A DNA stretch of 64,000 bases from Lycorma delicatula (GCF_047948215.1 NC_134461.1:88346245-88410244), one strand, 5' to 3'; positions 13,601 to 24,323 are shown, counted from the first letter of the stretch. Numbers and translations: made by a program. The notes: a model not told the origin generated them from the sequence alone.

Positions 13601-16600
13601 ACAAAAAAAAAAATTGAGAAAATGAATGAAGAAAATTTTCTTCTGTGTAAAAGAGTAAAACATCTTGAAACAGAAGTAGATGATTACAACAACATTCCCA
13701 AATACATTGTTTTGAAATCAATGGAGTTCCTAAAAACAGGAATGACGATCCTTTTTAAGTAGTGAAGAACATAGCCATTAAACTTGACGTGCCCTTGTAA
13801 AAAGAATTTGTTAATGCTTCTCATCATATTGGATCTAAACAAGAAGGAAGACCACAAGGAGTAATAATGAAGTTCATTCGCAAAATAATAAGAGTAGATT
13901 TTAGATAAGAGAAACGTCAAGCAGCACTTTAATATTCATGATATTGGTTTCACTCCAACACCGGCAGAAATTCTATTTATAAATGAAAGTTTAAGCTCAC
14001 TTAGATGCAATGTATTCAGGGCAGTGAGAGCGATTAGAATAAAAAAGAATTTATTTGGGTCAAACATGGTAAAATTTTCCATCATAAGAAAGAAGATAGC
14101 AAGACTATTGTTCTGACCAACATGGATGATGTGGCTTCACTTCAAGATGAGTAATGTGGTTCATTATAAGTTTTGTATATGAGGTCTGTAAATAAAGTAA
14201 TGAGACTAGTTTTTTTTTTTTTGGCAGCCATAGTGGCAGCACCGTAAAATTACTAGTAAACATATGGTTATATGAACAGCTGATTTATATTAGGTATTCA
14301 TATTTTAGTCTATTGTTGACACCTAAGATGTAAAGAAAATTTTTGTGATATGTTATTAAGAACACAAGAAAAAACTTTGATCATTTTATTCTGAAACTTA
14401 GAACACTTGATATAATGCCACATGTAATAGTTCTCTTAGAAATATGAATAGAAGAACATGTTACAATCATCATTTTATAACTTAATTTTTTTTTCAGGTT
14501 ATCATTTTACAATTTATCAGGATATAAAATGTTTCCTAAATGTAAACATTTGCTACAGCCAGGAGGGATTGTGGTTTTTGTAATTAATTCTTATCTTATC
14601 AAAGATTAGATAGTGAGTTACATAATGCTGTCCACATCCATTTGAAGATAAAGATAAATAATAAAGCAAATTGATAAATAATATAAATTACAGGAATTTT
14701 GTGTAAACAATTTTATTGAAGATTTTGATAATATGAGTGATAAGTTGAGTTAAAAATAAAAATATAATAATAAGTGGCGACTTAAGAATTAATATCCCAA
14801 TAAAACTCAATAGGCAAGTAAAGTTACTTAATTAGAATGGCTAACCATGGCCTAATACAACTTACTGAGGAACCCACTTGAGTGACAGCTGACACTATTA
14901 CTCTAATTCACCACATTTTTTTAGGCATAGTTGTAACTGCAATATTAAGCCAGTCAGCTGGGTGGTTGACACTCATTACATATTTTCTACTATTTACAGA
15001 CTTATAACACTTTATTAATTGTATAATAGTTTAAGGTTAATCAAAGTGTTATGAGTCTGTAAGTAGTACAAAATTATATGTAATTAGTAAAGAGCCTCAG
15101 GAAGATCTAAAGAATGATCCATACTATAAAATGCATTAAAGGGTTAAATAAATCACAAACCTCTTTAAGAGGTTATACTGTTACAACAAATTAACATTCA
15201 TTATTCATTAAATTTAGAGGCTTAATCTGTATAAAAACTACGTTTAATACATAAATATACAAAGTATTAATAAATTTATAACTGAAAATACTTATATTTT
15301 TGGTTTCATTATTGTTTAATTAAAAATGATTTTTATCTGACAAAAAATTAAACTACGGAAATTAGATACCTCACTAGGAAATCCTATGGTTTAGAAGAAT
15401 AAATGAAAAAATATGATAAAGCCACTATGCTAAATTAAAATTGAAATTCTTACCTGAATTAATTATAAAGGTAATATAACATAAACTGGACAAGCAAATA
15501 AAATCATTGGTCTGCTGTTTATTAATATACAAACATTTTATGAAAAGAATACAAAGTGAAATTAGTAAGAAAAAAAAAAGATAAAACAAGTTAAGTATAA
15601 AGCAACCAAAACTAAATATATAATATTTAGAAGTTTGCAATATATTAAGTACTACCTAAAAGAAGTTACAAAATAATCCCTTATCCAACTTTAATTAAAC
15701 TTTCTTTCATACGCCTACATTACTGTTATTATTTTTTAAGCTGTACTATAAGTATAATACTTAAGCTCTATTAAAACATTTTTAGATTATTTATAATTGC
15801 ATTGCAGGTAACAAATTTGTTTTAATAAAGTTTTCTCTAAAATGCCTCTGAAGAAAATCAAATTTTTTTATGGTATCCCCATCACCTTAATGAATTTTGA
15901 AAAAAAATTAATATGATCAATGCCCCATACAAAGAAATATTTGAGCCAAATTTAAAGAAAATCAGTTTTGTTAATCCTGAGATATAAGACCAAAAGCAGT
16001 GTGACACACATATGTATGCACATATCAAAAAACCATATGTTTTTTATTTTTGTTCTATATGAACTAGTTGAATCCTAAGTGTTTGCAAAAACCAGATAAC
16101 ACATTCTTGACATGATCATACTTTCATTTTTAATATAGCTATTCTAGCAATATTTACCAGGAAAGAATGTTATTTTTTCAATATTACTAAAATCAACCTG
16201 ATCCTTAAAAAAACAAAAAAAAAAAACATATGTTATTATTTCTCACATAAATTGATAAAAAAATTTGGAATACATAACGATTTTTTTTAAAAATGTCTAT
16301 TTGGTTCTGACAAGAGAACTTCACTTTCCTTTCTAAATCATGTACTGTTGAACCAAACTAACTGCACATACGGCTGTGCCTTTCGGTTACTAGCCTAACC
16401 GAAAACATCTTGCTTGCTTCAATCAGTTGATACTGTAATACAGCTAATGTGAAATACTAACCTAACGCTCATCAAAAGTAAACTAGTTGATAATACACCT
16501 CATTAATATATAATTTAGAAATAACTATTTGAATTTACAATATTAATATCAAAATATGATCTTATAATATGGTACCTTTACCTATAACATAAACTACACA

Positions 16601-19600
16601 TATTATTTTAATCCCAATTTACCCAATAAAATGTGATATTTAATAAAAAAACAATGACCAAGTATGTTATTGTAATAGCACTATAACATAATTAGATAGT
16701 GTAATATTTAAAAAGCATATTTTCTGCCAATTAATTGCAACTATTATGAATTATTTCATAAAATGTATTATAATGGTAAAAAGTAATATTTTACTGTACT
16801 TATCATAGAATAAAAGGTTAAAAAACATGTTATTGTTTTACAGATTTTATTATAATAGTCAAATGCGATATTTTACTCTACTTTGCTTACAATGAGATGG
16901 TTAAAAAAATTTTACTGTCATTTAACAGTTAGCACTACGTTAACAACCAAGGGATAATAGAGTATTAATCTATTATCCCTTGGTTGTTATAATAAGAGAT
17001 AAAGTATTAATCAAGGCATATTTTATACAAATTGAAAAGTCATTGGTTACTTTTTTAAGTACCTTCACTTTTTCACTCAAGTGGCTCAATCCCACTCATG
17101 TCATCTGGATCTTCATCACTGCTGAGTCAGAATTGCTCTCCAATGAGATGACAAACGATTCAATGAGGTTGTCGATCTCACTTTCCTTAGATAAGTACTA
17201 GTCTTAAATTTTTTTACATGGTCGCACTTCCTTACCCAGTCTTTTTAACCCATGCTAGCAATCTTCTCTTCGATTAGCATTTGAACTTGAGGAAAATACA
17301 AGTTGTATTTTTACTAGCGACATAGCTGTTAACATCAGCGCATATGAGTTCAATTGGGTTGAGGTCTGGATGATATGGTTGCAGTCTTAAGACATCATGA
17401 CCATTCTCTTGAACAACTTCATCAAAGATATAGCGGCAAAATCTAGATTTTACCGCTATGACACGTTTACCAGTTTATACACTTGGGCACATACATAGTA
17501 TCGGTGAAAGGAATGTTGTGTTTCACAAGCCAGTCTTTCATATCTTGATTTTTCTCTTTGAGTTCAGGGCTTTATCGATTTGAACATTGTGGTAAGGTTA
17601 AATGGGAAATTAGAGTAGAAGTTTATAATGTATTGAGACAAAGGTTATTACAAGGGGGCTCGACGAACTATACAACGTATGACTTCGAAGGGTCACAGAA
17701 TCTAGTAGTAGGGACATATGATAGATGTCCGTTAGAATTAGAAGCAGCAAAGAAAACAGATGTAGGACCGACATACCATTTAAAACAAGAAGATAACATA
17801 TTATTTTCAAAGACGTTAGACGTAATAACAAAAGAAGAAATAGAACAGAGGGATTAATAAATGGGACATTTTAATACCAGGTATACAGGGTACAACAATA
17901 AAACAACAAATAATAAAACCAGCAAAAGAATTTTTAAGTCACAATATAATGGGTGACAAGTATTTAGGGGCCGGAGCAGTATTCCAAAATAGAGTAACAT
18001 ACCCGAGTATGGTACTAGGACAACCATATGTAGAGGACGAAACCGGATTATGAAATTTAAATATTTTATTAGAAAAATATACCACATGAAACCAGATTAT
18101 GATAATACCAAGGTAAAAGAAGCACTATACAGACAAACAGTACCACTACCAATAATTACACCAATAGCTGGTCAAAATGATGTATGTAAATATGTATGTA
18201 ATTCATATGAAATAGATGTAAGTTAATATTTAAAATTGCAAATAACATTGTATATATAAATAAAAATAAAAATGTATATATAACTTAAATATTATAATAT
18301 ATAAAATATGTAAATTATCCGGATTACAAACACCCGGATATTAAGAGAATAATTTATTGTGGATTATATAAAATAAAATATATGTTATCATGGCACTTCC
18401 GAGAAGTTTACTCTGTTATTTTCCTACTTCCGCTGTCCAACTACAATCAACAGTTTATATGATAATATCATGCCACGATCACGTTGCATATGATATAATC
18501 CTATAAATTGTTGCTTGTTGTCAGTAGTCCAGTCGTGACTCTGTTGGATGACAGCCAAGAGGATGGGTGATAGTGGATGGCCGCTTGAGGTCATCTACTA
18601 TCACTTCCATTTTTTTGGTTCGATTGTGTGTCTATTAGACACAACTGTAATACAGTTACAATCGCCAGTTTGTCTATTACTAAAACACTCTTGGCTTCAA
18701 ATTTGGCAACAATTCTTCTTTCATCCATTTCATAAAAATATCACTGTTTACATTATCATGATAGTCCCCAGATTCATTTGCTGTCTTCCACGTTGTCCAG
18801 ACAAAACTTTTTTCACTGCCAGGATGAATAATTATTAATCTGTGCCCTTAGAGATTGGATGTTGGACACCACTGTTGAAAACTGTCTGACCACAATTGAT
18901 TTTTAAGGTGACTGCTAATTATGTACGATTCATCGAGATAAATTATGGGCCGTCCTTGATTTCTGAAATGCTTCACTGCCTTCAGATAAGAAATTCTTTT
19001 TTCTTGAACGTCTGGCATTTCAATTAATAGTTTTATGTTATTTTGGGCCCTTCTCCATTTGAAGTCAAGATCATTCAGAATATACTTCAAACTGCTTTTC
19101 TGCCCTTGAAAGTTAATACTCTCTCGATGCTCTTGTAACAGAATTTTCACTGTATGAAGATAATGTTTTTGCAGGTGAAAATTACAAACTGTTTGTCTTA
19201 CCATATATTTATTGAAGTCGTCCAGTCCTGTGATATGCCTTTTACAAGTTGGTTGTTTGCCTGGCATTGAAAAATGTTTTGTTATCATCACTATCTGTTA
19301 TTTTATCATTAATAATTGTTGTATAAAAAATTATACATCTTGACAAAATATATGCACTTTTTCAAAGACCTGACCAAATAAATAAATACAGATTAAAAAT
19401 ATTCTGTTACTGGAATCTCCTCTTTGGCTTCTAACATTCTGCTCCTGGTTTAATTGATAAGGTATAATTCTAAAAAAATATTACAAAAAATATGCAACCT
19501 TCCCACTCTGCAGCAGAATAAGACTGGATGTTAATATATGAAATATGACTGTAAATAGCCAAACTTAGCGAGGAAAACTTTTGAGAAGCAGTATTTTTAC

Positions 19601-21241
19601 ATCTAAAGAAATGCAAGTGAGAAAAACTGAAGATAATTCTACAGAAATTCTACAAACAATAAAGAAATTCAATGTTCTACAAAATTTTACAGCAGTATAC
19701 CAAAAAGAAAATTTAAGATTTTAATGAATATGAGGTATAATTATGATTTAATAAAATACAAGAGGCAATCAATCAAATAAGTTTGACTGCAGAATATTAT
19801 TTTGTTTACATATTCAATATTTATAGATCCCTTTGATGAACATATTTGTTCAACAAATATATATATATATATATATATAATTATATATATATATAGTTCT
19901 AACATATATATATATATAAATTAACATGTGGAAAAACTTTTAATCTATTACTGTTTAATAAAATATACTGAGAAATTAATATCCAATGTTTATATTATGT
20001 ATAAGGCAAACATGCACTATAAAAACTTACTATTTTGTTTCTATTTAAATTTGTGCTGCATTATGTTAAGTTTAATTATGGAATGCTACTATTAGAATGG
20101 CAACAAAATACTTGTATATACCAGTACCCAGTAAGTTATATGAATTTGTATACAAGTATCGTGTATGACTGTGTAACATTTTTGGTTATGTATTTTATCT
20201 TATTTATGATACATGTTAGTGTAATTATTTCATCATAATGCCACTGCATTTGAATTATTGACTAGCTGGAGTATGAATGTAGTTAGAGTAAAAGTATAAG
20301 TGAAAGCAGTAAAAAGGCCCACTAACAATCAGGTAGAATGTACGTTGTTAAATGTCATAATTATAATTATAACAGGTAAGCTAACAGAAGACTCTTCTGA
20401 AACAGTTCTCAACAATAACAATGTACCTACACCTGGTTTAATAAAGTGTCATCTTTATTCTATTAACGACACAGATTAGTTGTACAATGATTAATTTAGA
20501 AATTAAAATGGCTATGATAAACTGAATTAATTTTTATAATTCTTCATTTTAAATACCTTATCTCAGTGATTGGCACTGCTGCTCTCACCCTGGTGTCAGC
20601 TGGTGTTATATCAAGCAATTTGTTTTTTTAAATTAGCCAGTTATTAACTAAAATGTGATTGAAAAGCATGTTTGATTTGAACTATTTCTATTCATTAAGT
20701 ATATTATTAATGTGTGATTATATATTTCATAATTTCAAGTGTATTATTATGTCCTTTCTTGTGTATGCATAGAATTACAAAGTAGTGAGTAGCTTATGTT
20801 TTACTATTCCTGAATGACTTTTTTATTTTCAACTTACCTACAATAATATCCATAACACAATTTTATTAAGAAATATATAAGCATATTTTTATGAAAACTA
20901 ACAACTGTACTAGTCATTATTACCCAACTCATGACCAATAAAAGCTCTAAAACAGATGAACTCCAACATGATGGAAATTTTCAGAAAAAGAATAATGTTA
21001 TAAACATATTTAAGTTCTATATACTCTCAAATAAAAACAGTTCAGGAATATGAATATGTAATAATGTCACAAAATAAAAATTTATGATTAAAAAATAAAC
21101 TTTGATATATTTTCTGATAATTTTACCTCCTAAAGCTCTTAGATTTTCTAACATATCTCTCACAGTGTTTGAGACCATTGCAACTTGAAGATCCACATCA
21201 AAGATCACTTCATCACATGTCTTAAGTTTAATATTCGGCAT
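7481..21241 (-). CDS. Skp1: Skp1-like SCF ubiquitin ligase adaptor (spliced, 173 aa)
   Basis: Skp1 links F-box proteins to cullin-1 in SCF ubiquitin ligases, in cytoplasm and nucleus. Coding exons: 21127-21241, 11412-11641 and 7481-7657 (522 nt including stop). Both introns have GT..AG ends and the frame is kept: phase 1, then phase 0. Exon 1 begins [19 protein letters not shown], the canonical Skp1 start. Exon 2 carries the acidic loop, then DDPVPLQ and the YHKDDPP and [19 protein letters not shown] blocks of the BTB/POZ fold. Exon 3 begins [20 protein letters not shown] and continues through [13 protein letters not shown] of the F-box-binding helices. Family members are about 160 aa. The C-terminus departs from the usual W-C-x-x-K ending and reads [10 protein letters not shown]. 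That suggests a diverged paralogue, as insects often carry several Skp genes. The start ATG directly follows a splice acceptor, so the 5' UTR lies in an upstream exon. Confidence 0.95.
7658..11411 (-). other. Skp1-like intron 2
   Basis: A GT..AG intron of about 3.75 kb. It contains a retrotransposon-type tail (10010-10400) and a 12-bp-arm hairpin at 9144-9155/9183-9194. Otherwise it is AT-rich sequence without a gene. Confidence 0.85.
10010..10400 (+). repeat. Interspersed retrotransposon-like 3' tail
   Basis: A degenerate block ends in 'cgatcacaatacttcctttacttcgtacaaggaagtaa'-like sequence: 'acttcct' and 'aggaagt' can pair as a terminal hairpin. The preceding text ('gaggtgcacaa', 'caacatcctatggct', 'gcgagatacacacgtac') reads like the non-coding 3' end of a dispersed element common in hemipteran genomes. 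The same architecture is seen at 24460-24800. The family assignment is from memory, not a search. Confidence 0.5.
11412..11641 (-). CDS. Skp1: Skp1-like, middle coding exon
   Basis: Acceptor 'cctttag' precedes AG GAT GAT, which completes a GAG codon with the last G of exon 1. The donor follows CTT ATT ACG with GTAATT. It encodes the acidic loop and most of the BTB/POZ fold. Confidence 0.95.
11890..12175 (+). repeat. tRNA-derived SINE, 5'-truncated copy 1
   Basis: From 'ttatttttacacggatttgaatactagatcg' to 'ggctaaaacaggaaaaagaaa' this matches the body of the SINE at 41320-41600 in the same orientation. The tRNA-like head is missing. The copy is bracketed by an imperfect ~35 bp duplication ('ggtgttcttgcca...gccag' at about 11893-11927 and 12137-12172). 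This could be a decayed target-site duplication. Confidence 0.65.
13330..14154 (+). pseudogene. LINE ORF1 pseudogene (PHD-like finger, coiled coil, FP-like domain)
   Basis: Pieces in shifting frames follow the order seen in ORF1 proteins of some insect non-LTR retrotransposons. A cysteine-rich W-R-C-E-T-C-Q segment comes first (about 13425-13455). A charged coiled-coil stretch with [14 protein letters not shown] follows. Then comes a basic domain with [18 protein letters not shown] and [16 protein letters not shown] (about 13800-14010). The last part is a tail reading [17 protein letters not shown] and a stop at about 14152-14154. The C-terminal part resembles the baculovirus FP-like domain often found in these ORF1s. 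Several frameshifts and stops break it, so it is dead. The domain naming is recognition by eye. Confidence 0.6.
14170..14220 (+). mobile_element. Mariner-like terminal repeat remnant
   Basis: The stretch 'gaggtctgtaaataaagtaatgagact' followed by a T-run resembles the terminal inverted repeat and leader of mariner elements. It lies directly downstream of the LINE ORF1 relic. I found no matching opposite end or transposase nearby, so it is at best a solo end. Confidence 0.35.
14988..15066. repeat. Imperfect foldback repeat
   Basis: The left arm 'ctactatttacagacttataacacttt' pairs with the right arm 'aaagtgttatgagtctgtaagtag' with few mismatches around a ~25 nt centre. It has the form of a small MITE or foldback element; the family is unknown. 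Confidence 0.55.
15840..16060 (+). repeat. Diverged interspersed repeat tail
   Basis: It shares a motif order with 24530-24680: a 'tcaatgccccata' block, then a 'aaaatc(a/g)gt' block, then 'gagatataag', then a run of 'acacac/acatatg' sequence. It is probably an older copy of the same non-coding element end. No gene is seen. Confidence 0.4.
16941..16989. repeat. Perfect 20-bp-stem inverted repeat
   Basis: The arms 16941-16960 and 16970-16989 ('taacaaccaagggataatag' and its exact complement) flank a 9 nt loop. Perfect arms in old, decayed intron DNA suggest recent origin or maintenance. It lies at the 3' edge of the transposase relic, so it may be part of an element end. Confidence 0.85.
16990..17567 (-). 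pseudogene. DDE transposase pseudogene, C-terminal part
   Basis: Read on the minus strand, this gives the second half of an arthropod DDE-superfamily transposase in broken frames. First is a [11 protein letters not shown] segment (about 17515-17550). Then come the P-D-L-N-P-I-E-L catalytic neighbourhood (about 17350-17385), a V-A-S-K-N-T-T motif and an acidic tail reading [14 protein letters not shown] (about 17080-17120). The N-terminal half lies at 18670-19291. About 1.1 kb of unrelated DNA separates the halves. Frameshifts and stops in the C-terminal part mean it had decayed regardless of the insertion. Confidence 0.7.
17562..18232 (+). pseudogene. Densovirus-like capsid gene fragment (endogenous viral element)
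   Basis: A plus-strand frame enters without a genuine start at about 17562 and runs to 17857. Coding character then continues in other frames to a stop near 18226. Its glycine-, tyrosine- and proline-rich segments look to me like the C-terminal part of an insect parvovirus (densovirus) structural protein. They include a G-G-S-T-N-Y stretch, a C-P-L-E-L-E stretch and a G-P-T-Y motif. Codon use is unlike the host genes, with strong A-ending and AGA/ATA preference. At least two breaks interrupt it: a stop after 17857 and one near 18051, each with coding character resuming in another frame. It sits inside a transposase relic of the opposite strand, so it is inserted DNA. The family call is recognition by eye; another small DNA virus is possible. 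Confidence 0.5.
18233..18540 (+). other. Non-coding tail of the viral-like insertion
   Basis: AT-rich sequence between the capsid-like stop and the palindromic region, with several AATAAA-like hexamers ('aaataaaaataaaaatg' around 18258). It would correspond to the 3' untranslated end of the viral transcription unit. No open frame of interest. Confidence 0.4.
18567..18664. repeat. Hairpin followed by T-shaped double-arm palindrome (possible parvoviral terminal hairpin)
   Basis: A 13-bp stem, 'gtgatagtggatg' (18567-18579) with 'catctactatcac' (18592-18604), has one G:T pair. It is followed by a three-way structure. The outer stem is cgattgt (18621-18627) with acaatcg (18658-18664). It encloses two perfect 6-bp arms with 3-nt loops, gtgtct-att-agacac and aactgt-aat-acagtt. 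Two small arms on one stem is the classic folded form of parvovirus terminal repeats. It lies at the end of the insertion downstream of the capsid-like frame, where the viral right terminus would be. The fold is certain; the viral origin is inference. Confidence 0.6.
18668..19291 (-). pseudogene. DDE transposase pseudogene, N-terminal and central part
   Basis: The minus-strand frame 19291-18848 encodes about 139 residues from [20 protein letters not shown], the likely true start at 19267. It passes a W-R-R-A-Q-N-N motif to the first catalytic aspartate in [11 protein letters not shown] and then S-D. After a stop and frameshift near 18848 the frame continues in pieces. These read [20 protein letters not shown] and [15 protein letters not shown], then a V-I-D motif at about 18672 where the second catalytic aspartate is expected. 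There the homology ends abruptly at the viral-like insertion and resumes at about 17567. This is a common arthropod DDE-type transposon family; I do not assign a finer name. Confidence 0.75.
19856..19920. repeat. (TA)n microsatellite
   Basis: Two long TA runs are separated by a few bases. It is a simple repeat with no gene. Confidence 0.95.
21127..21241 (-). CDS. Skp1: Skp1-like, first coding exon
   Basis: The ATG at 21241 follows a TAG acceptor directly. The exon ends GGAG with donor GTAAAA. It encodes 38 residues plus the first base of codon 39. Confidence 0.95.
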
Positions 21242-23331
21242 CTACAAATAATAACAATTAGTGATGAATAAACCTTATTAGCCTGAGAAATTATTTACCA
21301 TGCTCAAATTAAACTATTACGTTCATAATTATAAATAACTTTATCAAATATAATTTATTTAAAAATAAAATTAGAGCTGATTAAACAAATTTGACGTGAA
21401 AAGGGCACCATTAATCTATTTATTGTTATAAAATGGATCCAATATATTTTTAATCAGTTTGATCACTAAGACATTTTAAACATGAAGCAATTAACAATGT
21501 TTCATGCTTGCTGTTATGACATCAGCGCATATTTTAGTTTTAACACCATAAATGATGCTTTTGTACTTACAAGTGACAAATGTGTGTACTTACAAGTGTG
21601 AATGAGGTATAAGCTACACGGATAAGTTGTATCAATTTTGCAACAGGTATCTTTGATCATACTATTAAAGAATTATTGTTCTAGTGACAAGAAGCCCATA
21701 CTGAAATACAATTTCTTGGGATTTTTTTTAATGAAGAATTTTATTGCTTGTAAAAAATAACAAGCATGACTGGGATTTCAACCCCACACCTTCCAGATGA
21801 TAATTTGCGTTGCCATTACTCTTCCACCAAGTGGTATAAATTTAAATATTCCTAATAATTTTGAATATATTTTCTTTAATCATAAAGAAAATTTTCATTC
21901 AACCCCAGTATAAAACTCCAAACAAGAGAATAAGAGATTGTCTGTATTTCTTGAGAGCAAGTATACCAACCACAGTAAAAGATTATTTCTTAGGAATCTA
22001 ATACTGCACAATTTTCAAAACAGATGTTTTGGATAGCCAGAAATGAGGTTTTCTGGGCTAGAAAGTATCATTTTGTGCAGGAATTGAAAGAAATATATCA
22101 CATGTCATAATACGAGCTGGGATGACATCCCAATACACAAGGTATATTTGTCTAGGGTACGGGGATGTCTTGGACAAATGTAGAAGGTTTACGGATTTAA
22201 TCTAAATTAAAGCTGATTTGTTTATAAATCACAAAACGTAATATATATCTTAATTTCAAAATAGTGGTGCAGATTTTTAAGTGCTGTAGAATTGTTTGAA
22301 AAAAGTATCATTTATAAAATAATTTTCATATAGTGCTAGATTGATAGAAAAATGTAAAAGTAGAGGTGAATTAATTTTTTGGAATTTGTATTAGAGTAAA
22401 CAAATTTAATACCTCTTTAAAAAAGAAATATATTCAATGAAGATTAAAACTAATTTAATTTTTTCCTGTAATTAAAATCTTCTTTGTTCTCTGAAAAAAC
22501 TACTGTTGAAGATGATCAATTTACATTTTTTTAAATTGATTTTTATTATTTAGTTAAAGTGGTAGAAAACAGAGATAAATTGACAGATTCTTTAAAAATG
22601 AAGCTTAGGGAGTTTTTTATATTAAACTATTCAACCTGAATTATCAGTTGGTCCTCCTACAAACAAATCTTATTTATTATTTAGTGGGAATCCTCAGTCA
22701 AAACTCAGGGTGGGGAAAAATTGAAAATATTTTTACTTTGTAGAGGATGTTACTTTATCAAACTTGTGATATCAGACGAACTGAAAGTTAAATGAAAAAA
22801 GGTATGAATGAACGTATTCATTGACAAAGTAATATTTTTAGAAAAAGTGGTAACATTTGGTGTTTCAAACAGTTTAAAAATTTGAATGCAAGTTTCGTTC
22901 AAAGCAATCAATGAGGAACCATATCTAAAAAGAATATATAACTTCTTAAAATTTAAGTTTTGTGCGTACGCCTTGACTAGTTTTAAACTTTACTTACGGA
23001 CAATAAATATAATGAAATAATTTACACCTGCTTTTTAATTAAGTTGAACTACAATCAATTCTAGCATTATTCTAAACCATTGTGTTAACGGTAAAGTTAA
23101 ATGTAAAACACGTGTCCAACAAATTGCCGGTACCGGTAAAATACACAAAAAATAACAATATTATGTATTGAGTAGCAGGCAAATTAATATCTCTGTAGTA
23201 CTACTATCATGTCAAAAAATTTGCATTCGGCATAAAATCACGTGAAATAAATTAGGTATATTAATTTAATTTTCATATAATTATAAATTAAAATATTTGC
23301 ACATAATTATTATAAAACCAATATAACATAC
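21242..23331 (-). other. 5'-UTR intron of the Skp1-like gene
   Basis: Its donor is CGAAG|GTATGTT at 23332/23331 and its acceptor lies just before the start codon. It contains a tRNA-like SINE fragment (21750-21845). The rest is AT-rich with no gene. Confidence 0.7.
21750..21845 (-). repeat. tRNA-derived SINE fragment
   Basis: On the minus strand 'acttggtggaagagtaatgg' resembles a box A region. 'gggttgaaatcccagtc' matches the box B consensus GGTTCRANTCC with one change, and an A/T-rich tail with repeated 'ttacaagca' follows. It has the shape of a Pol III-derived SINE head; it is too diverged to be a functional tRNA. Confidence 0.45.
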
Positions 23332-23440
23332 CTTCGATGTAAATTGAGGAACTGAGTTAATTAAAACACAAAACACTGAATTTTAACCTCAACTAACTCG
23401 CAGAACTCTGAAATTACTGACGAATTTTCCTCATTATAAA
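23332..23440 (-). promoter_or_regulatory. Skp1-like gene untranslated first exon and promoter region
   Basis: The donor at 23332/23331 fits a short 5'-UTR exon reading upstream from TTACATCGAAG. The start of transcription is not defined by any motif I can see, so the right boundary is approximate. Confidence 0.5.
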
Positions 23441-24030
23441 CTATTGTGCAATAGTTGTAGATAAACAAATCTTACCAACCTTCATTTACCAATACATCTT
23501 TAATGCCTGATGCTATTGTAAATAAATAAAATTTTTTTTATTTATTTAAAATTTATTATCCCAATTTTGAAAGAAAGATTATCCTGCACGTGATATATTT
23601 TAAAATCTTTTGAAAAATCAACAAACTAAATCAATCTGGTATAATTTTCCTAGCGTTCTCAATAAATTATCTTTAAAGTTTTATATAAATCTTGTTTTAC
23701 ATAAATTGCATTATAAATTTCATACCCAAGGTTTTTTGTTATCATCATGTAAAGAAAAAAAAAGTTCACTTACCCCATTTACAAAAAAATTGATTTCCAA
23801 TAACTTAATTTATTGTTATAATAAACAAAACTCTTTCTAATTAAAAAATTCATTCTCTACTTCGTTCTGGTAACACTGTCCAATCAAAAGAGAACAATGT
23901 GTTATAAAGAGAACCAGTGTTATAAACGAAAACGCTAATTTTGAAAATTAAAAACTATCTCATAAAATGTTTTGCATTTCGTCAGGTACCATATTTCGTT
24001 TTTAATATAATTTTTTAAGTTTTAGGGCGG
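23441..24030. other. Intergenic, no gene seen
   Basis: AT-rich, with no convincing coding frame. A frame at 23610-23840 has no family features. Confidence 0.5.
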
Positions 24031-24323
24031 GTATGGACCTGTACTCATGGGATAAAATTACCAAGCTTAAATAATTCATCGCTTATGGTTGATGGCCCAT
24101 TTCAAAAACCACCAAAATTATGTGAATTTAAAGAGGGTTTGATTAATCTTGTCAAAGATTTAAATTATGTAATTACTGCATCTTTTGATGATAATATTAA
24201 GGTATAATATATCTGTAATAAGAATGAAATCTCAATTTCTAAGAGTTTTACAGTACCTGTGACTGGAATATTGTCTTTGATGACATTAGTGGCAGCTTGT
24301 GTATAGGCACTGTGGAACTGCAG
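24004..24323 (+). pseudogene. Captured exon-like fragment, left arm
   Basis: A frame is bounded upstream by 'aagttttag' (acceptor-like) and downstream by AAG|GTATAA (donor-like). It encodes about 60 residues including LPSLNNSSLMVDGPFQKPPK and NYVITASFDDNIK. The latter has the feel of a WD40 blade (V-I-T-A-S-x-D-x-x-I-K-V). A second open segment after 'gttttacag' reads DWNIVFDDISGSLCIGTVEL. The two-exon layout suggests a piece of a spliced host gene copied into the element. The parent gene is not identifiable from this window. Confidence 0.45.

Larger units (their letters stand above)
11642..21126 (-). other. Skp1-like intron 1, loaded with mobile elements
   Basis: A 9.5 kb intron. It holds a SINE fragment (~11928), a LINE ORF1 pseudogene (~13330), a mariner end (~14170), a foldback (14988), a perfect 20-bp stem (16941) and a DDE transposase pseudogene split by a densovirus-like insertion (16990-19291). 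A (TA)n tract lies at 19856-19920. The stretches 12180-13300, 15070-15830 and 19300-21126 hold nothing else I can identify. Confidence 0.85.

Noticed and set aside
17610..18087. Minus-strand open frames opposite the capsid-like region
   Set aside because: They are Leu-rich shadows of the plus-strand frame and have no features of their own.
21750..21845. Possible tRNA gene on the minus strand
   Set aside because: It has a box B-like core but no closing acceptor stem, and a SINE-like tail follows.
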